A stretch of DNA of 9,500 nt, taken from contig DBOI01000129.1 in the NCBI GenBank assembly GCA_002299245.1, positions 1-9,500 on the forward strand. Reading direction: 5' to 3'. Position numbers and translations under genes: made by a program. Below, one piece after another: positions 5,219 through 9,500 of the stretch (position 1 is the stretch's first letter; every line of letters starts with the position of its first letter). The stretch comes from Hydrogenovibrio sp. UBA650 (GTDB lineage Bacteria; Pseudomonadota; Gammaproteobacteria; Thiomicrospirales; Thiomicrospiraceae). A model generated the notes under the pieces. It ran no database searches. It had not been told where the DNA came from and saw nothing but the letters and a program-made list of their open reading frames with translations.

Positions 5219-8200
5219 CTACGAGTTTTCAACTTCAGTTTTAGAATCTTGCGGTTTGTCTTTATTGCCGCCAAAGTGAGGCCTGTTAATTTTCAAACTC
5301 ACCTTTCTCCACAAGCCTCCGGTTGAATAGGCCTGCCAGCCCCATTTAATCCAAGACAGCAGTGAAAATGCCAGCCACAAAGCCCAAGCCATCATCAAGG
5401 CACGGTAAACCCAAAGAGGCATAGATAATACAGTGGCCTGTGGATATTGACTAGAAACTCTGTCCTGATACCAGTTAAACAGATATGAAGAGGAATTATT
5501 TCCTTGAATCAGCATTGCCGGCTGGCCAAGCAGTCCATTCTGCACGGCACCAAGCAGAACCACAGCGGTAATCACCGTGAGTACCGCCAACAGAATTTGT
5601 AATAAATTAAACCAATGTTTTTCGAAACCCGGATTCTCTCCGGCTTTGATTCTAAAGTACATGGCAAAAAACCAGGCCGCGACTAACACCAGAGCAAACA
5701 CCGAAACCTGCGATAACCCAAAGCCGAGCAGCATCCAGGTGGTAATGCCAACCGGTAGATAACCAGAACCGACTCGCCCAAGAATCACAGCCAATAACAC
5801 CAGCACGCTGATTACTCCCCAGAAAAGTACTGCTGGCCCAAGGCTTGGTCCAGCCAGCCACAGAGTCCAGCGATCTTTCGGCGCATTGACGGTAATGGTT
5901 GCGTTAACACTATCGCCACCCAGTGAAATCTGAGGCGTCTGCCACTGAGTGCTCAAGCCGGTTTTACTGCGCCAGGTGATTTCGTAACTCTGCTGACCGG
6001 GGACAACCGGTAGTGAAACCGTTTGCCCTTCTAATCGTATCGGCTGAGTTCGACCATTTACCTTGACCGAAAGTAGTTCAGAATCCTCTGGCAGGGTGAC
6101 ATCTCGTTTACCACCCTGACTAGAGCGCAAACTAAAGCTTAAAGTCGAATCGGTTGCCCGTTTACCGGGTTTAACCGTCAGCTGGCTATAATCAATTGTC
6201 GCGGTATCGCCGGCAACGCCAAGTGGGCGCTGAATGTTAAAAGTAACTTTTTCACCAGGCCATGGATGCCAGGCCGGTAACCAGGTTCGACCGCTATCCT
6301 GATGATGAATCGGCGCAATACCTTCGATATCCGCATGCCAAATAGAGCCAATATCGGCTCGCCAAACCTCTATCCAGTTCTGGTTATCTGGCGCTTGCAA
6401 GGTCAAACTATCAGCTGGATCGAGCCTTGACCGCCACACCACTTCACTCTGCGCAGCTGCCATATTGACCTGCACCAAACCATTCTCAACATTTAAACCA
6501 TCAGTTACCACAGAGGCGCCAGAGACCACTGGAACCTGAACCGAAATTGGAGAACCGCTTGGCGATAGTCGAGTGACTCGAGTAAACACTTCCCACTGCA
6601 AACCAAATTGCAAAGTTCGCTCGACTCTTAAAAACGGCGGTAATACCGATGGCGCAAGCTCGCCCTGTTTAGTTTCAGTTTTATCTCTTACTCGAATCAA
6701 ACTCAGCTGTTGTTGAGGCCTGCCATTTTGATTGACGCCTTCCAGTGTCCAGCCCTGTCCTTGAGCCATTACTTTAAAGGGCTTGATCGGCAACGGGATT
6801 TGTAGCTGATCAAGCTGCGGTAAGTAGACCGCAAGCTCAACCATATGCCGACCTTGCGGTACTAATAGCCAAAGCTGATTCTGCTTATTTCTATAGAGCT
6901 GGTTGACCACCTTGTTACCGTCCAGCACAACATTAACCGGAGCCATCAAAGACATATCAACCGGTAATGGAACAGCGGTATTCTCAAGCGCCTGAACCTC
7001 AAATGCCGCTGTGTAATGATCCTGAGCATAATTCAAAGACAATACCGGAACTGAAGCCCTGGGTGCCGAAGTAGTAGGTTCAATTAAACGCTGCTCCAGC
7101 TGATTCAATAGCTCTTGAGGTGGAAATTCAGCTGCATTGCTGTTTACCGAAAACAGAGCCACTAAAGCCGCAAAAATGACCTTAAGGCTCAGCTTATCTG
7201 TATTCGGTTTGATATCCAGAAAACGCCAGGCCATTACCAACAGTAAACCAATACTGAAAAAACTCAAAATTAGCGAAGCAACCGGCCCTAACAGGTAAAT
7301 TGAAATATGTTGACCTTGAGCTACCGGCCCATTCCAATAAAGCTTCACAGTACGCCAATTCCAATTTGGCAGGCCTGGTCCGGTCTGAATAGTTGCAGAT
7401 GGGTCGATTTGATCGAGTGTGCGACTCTGTTGATATTTTTTCGCTTCCTTAACCGCTCTATAGGCCGGTTCGGCGATTGATGATGCCATTTCAGACAACC
7501 TGCCTTTTCCAAGATAAGCCGCGTCTTCATTCGCCATCATATCAACCTGCTGGTGCATTATCGAAGGCGTTATTGGTTGTACCCAATGTTTTTCCAATTG
7601 CGGATAGATCGCCTCACGAGCTTGCTGAACCATAAACGGTAAAACAATCACCAGTAGAATTAACAGGCCTATAATTCGCAAGGCCTTTAGGTATTGATAA
7701 AAGCGGTTCTCTGTTGGCACCACTCTGAGTAGAGCGATAATTGCCAACAGGAATAACCAGATCATTTTCGGCGCACCCGGTTCATGCCATACCAGCATCG
7801 TCGTAATCAATGCCAGTGGCACCCATTTCCAACTCCAAAGCTTACCAACCCCAAGCGCAATAATCAGCACCAGAAAAATATCGTACAAGGTCCAGCGCTG
7901 TATCCACGAAGCGGGTACATTATCAACACCACCCACGGCCAGAACTTGATACCCGGGGGGCAGATGCAAATTAGAATTCACTTGCTGAAAATCTCGCCCC
8001 CAGCCTGTTGCTGAAACATTAAGTAGATTGTTTTCAAAGCGCGATTCGGCAACCAGATTTAACTTACCGCGGCGTACTTCAACACCATTGCGGCCTTCTT
8101 CATTTAAGCGAGTAATAAATTGAGGCTTACCATTAATTACCACTCTACCAAGACTAAAATCTTCTTCTACCGATAGACGCCAACCAGAGGTCATTTTTCC

Positions 8201-9319
8201 AGAAATCTGGTCTTTTACAGTTAGGCCAGCACCATCAAAGTCGAGCCACATATCTCGCGACAGAGACAGACTATCCGGCTCAGGAATTGGGTCTCCGCGA
8301 CGATTTACCTTAATCACAAACTCAGAGTTCTGTTTGATTTCAAATGCAGGTAAATTGGCCCAGATATTTGGCAAGCGAACCTGACGAGGGTCGATTTGAC
8401 GAACGCCCTCAATTTCAGTTTGGCGATCTTTAGGTGAAGACCGATAAACCCAAACCTCAGAGTCTGGCCAGGAAGCGTCAACACCGCCATTCTGATACGG
8501 TAGTTTAGTGATATTATCAGGATGTCTGGAATGAACCTTAAATACCCAGCGACCTGGACGAACTTGAGCTCTTAAACTGCCGTCTGATTCTAATCTAGCC
8601 GGCAGCGAGCTCTCAATTCTCAACGGAATAAAACCATCTAAAATTGGTTTACCTAACACAACTTCGCGCTGTTTACCTGAGACCTCAACCGCTAAATGAG
8701 TTGTCATATTAAGAGGATGACCATCGGCAACAAGGCGGTAAACCTCAATCTTTAATTTATCCTGCGGCGCTTTTGAAATATTTGTGCCCTGACCATTTCT
8801 CAACCATAAACTCGATTTACGAATTTGCGGTAGCCGAACCTCTTTACCATTGAGGTAGTAACGAACAATGCCAACTCCAGAATCAATAGCCAATGACGCT
8901 GGTAATGAGCGCCAGGAGAACTCACCGGAGACTTGATAATTACCCGGATTAAACATTACATAAGGCGCACCATTGCGTTCAACTACAACAAGAACTTCAT
9001 TATTGGCTTTAACATTGACAGGCCAGTTATTTCTATCACCCGGCAGCCTGACTTCACTCTGTTTATAAACCGTCAGTTTTTGCTGAAATTTAGCACCTGA
9101 CTTACTGGCTCGAATCTCCAGTTCACCAGGCCATACACAATCTCGTTGCTGATTTGAATAACGCATAGGACAGTCTAATTCGGGATGACTATGTTTTACC
9201 CAGTCAACCCAGGGTAAGAGCGATTGCGGAATCTTATCTTCTGAAATAGGCTTGGCTAAAGCAGAAGAAACGCCCAAAGAAAGCAGTAGAACAGTAGCCA
9301 ACTTAAAGAACTTACTCAT
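5219..9319 (-). CDS. giant exported multi-spanning membrane protein with duplicated architecture, function unknown
   Basis: The 1366-residue product starts with a Sec signal peptide (about 1-22, ALA before the cut). Next come a long periplasmic beta-rich part (about 23-475), five hydrophobic spans (about 478-495, 498-512, 517-534, 546-565, 672-697), a short cytoplasmic stretch, a second signal-like segment (about 709-730, ending SNAA), another beta-rich part (about 731-1160), five more spans (about 1161-1181, 1187-1204, 1205-1223, 1236-1258, 1303-1324) and a basic then acidic C-terminal tail. The halves match at near-constant offset, indicating an internal duplication. The only two cysteines, C50 and C61, lie close together and may form a disulfide. 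No catalytic motif is recognised. WHEPGAPK (511-518) between spans looks like a conserved loop I associate with uncharacterised proteobacterial proteins. The ATG is backed by AAGGTG, 6 nt upstream on the minus strand, and the signal peptide begins there. A role in envelope assembly or secretion is only a guess. Confidence 0.85.
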   Translation of the reverse strand: MSKFFKLATVLLLSLGVSSALAKPISEDKIPQSLLPWVDWVKHSHPELDCPMRYSNQQRDCVWPGELEIRASKSGAKFQQKLTVYKQSEVRLPGDRNNWPVNVKANNEVLVVVERNGAPYVMFNPGNYQVSGEFSWRSLPASLAIDSGVGIVRYYLNGKEVRLPQIRKSSLWLRNGQGTNISKAPQDKLKIEVYRLVADGHPLNMTTHLAVEVSGKQREVVLGKPILDGFIPLRIESSLPARLESDGSLRAQVRPGRWVFKVHSRHPDNITKLPYQNGGVDASWPDSEVWVYRSSPKDRQTEIEGVRQIDPRQVRLPNIWANLPAFEIKQNSEFVIKVNRRGDPIPEPDSLSLSRDMWLDFDGAGLTVKDQISGKMTSGWRLSVEEDFSLGRVVINGKPQFITRLNEEGRNGVEVRRGKLNLVAESRFENNLLNVSATGWGRDFQQVNSNLHLPPGYQVLAVGGVDNVPASWIQRWTLYDIFLVLIIALGVGKLWSWKWVPLALITTMLVWHEPGAPKMIWLFLLAIIALLRVVPTENRFYQYLKALRIIGLLILLVIVLPFMVQQAREAIYPQLEKHWVQPITPSIMHQQVDMMANEDAAYLGKGRLSEMASSIAEPAYRAVKEAKKYQQSRTLDQIDPSATIQTGPGLPNWNWRTVKLYWNGPVAQGQHISIYLLGPVASLILSFFSIGLLLVMAWRFLDIKPNTDKLSLKVIFAALVALFSVNSNAAEFPPQELLNQLEQRLIEPTTSAPRASVPVLSLNYAQDHYTAAFEVQALENTAVPLPVDMSLMAPVNVVLDGNKVVNQLYRNKQNQLWLLVPQGRHMVELAVYLPQLDQLQIPLPIKPFKVMAQGQGWTLEGVNQNGRPQQQLSLIRVRDKTETKQGELAPSVLPPFLRVERTLQFGLQWEVFTRVTRLSPSGSPISVQVPVVSGASVVTDGLNVENGLVQVNMAAAQSEVVWRSRLDPADSLTLQAPDNQNWIEVWRADIGSIWHADIEGIAPIHHQDSGRTWLPAWHPWPGEKVTFNIQRPLGVAGDTATIDYSQLTVKPGKRATDSTLSFSLRSSQGGKRDVTLPEDSELLSVKVNGRTQPIRLEGQTVSLPVVPGQQSYEITWRSKTGLSTQWQTPQISLGGDSVNATITVNAPKDRWTLWLAGPSLGPAVLFWGVISVLVLLAVILGRVGSGYLPVGITTWMLLGFGLSQVSVFALVLVAAWFFAMYFRIKAGENPGFEKHWFNLLQILLAVLTVITAVVLLGAVQNGLLGQPAMLIQGNNSSSYLFNWYQDRVSSQYPQATVLSMPLWVYRALMMAWALWLAFSLLSWIKWGWQAYSTGGLWRKVSLKINRPHFGGNKDKPQDSKTEVENS

Positions 9320-9405
9320 TATTCACACCTTTGCGGAGCAGTTTCAGTAGGAGAGTTTTGAGTAAAGAATAGCACTAGAAAACAGATCAGCCAAGCAAAC
9401 AGCAT
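9319..9405 (-). CDS. possible 28-residue hydrophobic small ORF overlapping the giant gene start
   Basis: On the minus strand, ATG at 9405 opens 28 codons (MLFAWLICFLVLFFTQ, then a polar tail ending QRCE). The TAA stop (9321-9319) shares its last base with the ATG of the large gene, the TAATG arrangement typical of translational coupling. The first 15 residues would make one membrane span or a signal. The ribosome site of the large gene (AAGGTG) lies inside its last codons. Against it: no Shine-Dalgarno precedes its own ATG, the upstream sequence is a T-tract, and an ORF this short can arise by chance. It may be a leader peptide, a small membrane partner, or nothing. Confidence 0.3.
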   Translation of the reverse strand: MLFAWLICFLVLFFTQNSPTETAPQRCE

Positions 9406-9413
9406 TGAGATAC

Positions 9414-9453
9414 AAAAAAACCGCAAACCTAAATTGAGAATATCCGGGTTTTT
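9414..9453. terminator. terminator-like inverted repeat upstream of the giant gene
   Basis: AAAAACC (9416-9422) is complementary to GGTTTTT (9447-9453). On the minus strand the repeat is followed by a run of seven T (9420-9414), so it could end a transcript entering from beyond the right edge. The 24-nt loop and AU-rich stem make it weak. A similar inverted repeat lies in the leader of the lipoprotein gene (4035-4067). The rest of 9406-9500 shows no credible gene. TTGATA, read on the minus strand from about 9458, is a possible -35 without a good -10. Confidence 0.3.
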
Positions 9454-9500
9454 ATCAAGTCAGTATTCTATTGTTGGGTTGTAGTGGTACAGTGAAATTG

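Larger units (their letters stand above)
1409..7670. repeat. dispersed over-represented word AGGCCTG / CAGGCCTG (13 copies)
   Basis: By eye, AGGCCTG begins at 1409, 1882, 2266, 4214, 4541, 5012, 5164, 5181, 5279, 5329, 6716 and 7371 on the plus strand, and occupies 7664-7670 on the minus strand. Six copies (1882, 4214, 5012, 5164, 5181, 7371) are preceded by C and form the palindrome CAGGCCTG. The hexamer AGGCCT occurs 15 times against about 2-3 expected by chance, and the octamer 6 times against about 0.15. Three copies extend to AGGCCTGTTAA (5181 plus, 5279 plus, 7670 minus). Copies sit in four genes, in all reading frames, and in two spacers, so no protein motif explains them. Confidence 0.75.

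Noticed and set aside
1409..7670. AGGCCT copies as ordinary restriction sites (StuI-type recognition sequence)
   Set aside because: Restriction usually causes avoidance of a site, not enrichment, and the flanking G/C and TTAA preference goes beyond the hexamer.
5652..8014. Several 61-76 codon frames inside the giant membrane-protein gene
   Set aside because: The minus-strand frame with signal peptide, membrane spans and internal duplication covers the whole interval and explains the sequence.
1..9500. CRISPR array, tRNA/rRNA genes, transposon ends or prophage attachment sites
   Set aside because: No regularly spaced repeats, clover-leaf sequence, transposase-like frame or flanking duplications were seen on either strand.

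Overview
The window looks like chromosomal DNA from a free-living Gram-negative bacterium, most likely a gammaproteobacterium. Three things point there: a close match to proteobacterial Mpl (murein recycling), an RNase D with an HRDC-type tail, and exported proteins with Sec and lipoprotein signals. The genus cannot be fixed from this sequence. A marine lineage with a PPi-type phosphofructokinase is a guess. I see no rRNA, tRNA, IS element, prophage or CRISPR array.

Layout, left to right. (1) 1-701, minus strand: the N-terminal half of mpl, cut by the window edge. (2) 702-749: a short divergent spacer with a perfect 8-bp dyad. (3) 750-1934, plus: rnd (RNase D). (4) 2004-3308, plus: a 6-phosphofructokinase of the pyrophosphate-type family with a mixed phosphoryl-donor signature. 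(5) 3381-3409: a clear bidirectional terminator. (6) 3430-3999, minus: a small lipoprotein built from two copies of one domain. (7) 4000-4265: a divergent AT-rich spacer. (8) 4266-5105, plus: a MYG1-family DHH-like hydrolase. (9) 5106-5218: a convergent spacer with a hairpin made of two CAGGCCTG octamers. (10) 5219-9319, minus: a 1366-residue exported, multi-spanning membrane protein of unknown function, which reads as a head-to-tail duplication (signal peptide, beta-rich periplasmic part, five membrane spans, twice). (11) 9319-9405, minus: a possible 28-codon hydrophobic ORF overlapping the start of the large gene by one base, preceded by a terminator-like inverted repeat.

The genes do not form one pathway. 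They are mostly single-gene units in alternating orientation (murein recycling, RNA processing, glycolysis, envelope proteins, a nuclease-like enzyme). Only rnd and the phosphofructokinase run in the same direction, and the latter appears to have its own -10 box and Shine-Dalgarno.

The two most unusual signals are the strong excess of AGGCCTG, often as the palindrome CAGGCCTG, across genes, reading frames and spacers, which resembles a DNA-uptake or other genome-wide signature word; and the duplicated giant membrane protein. All counts were made by eye.
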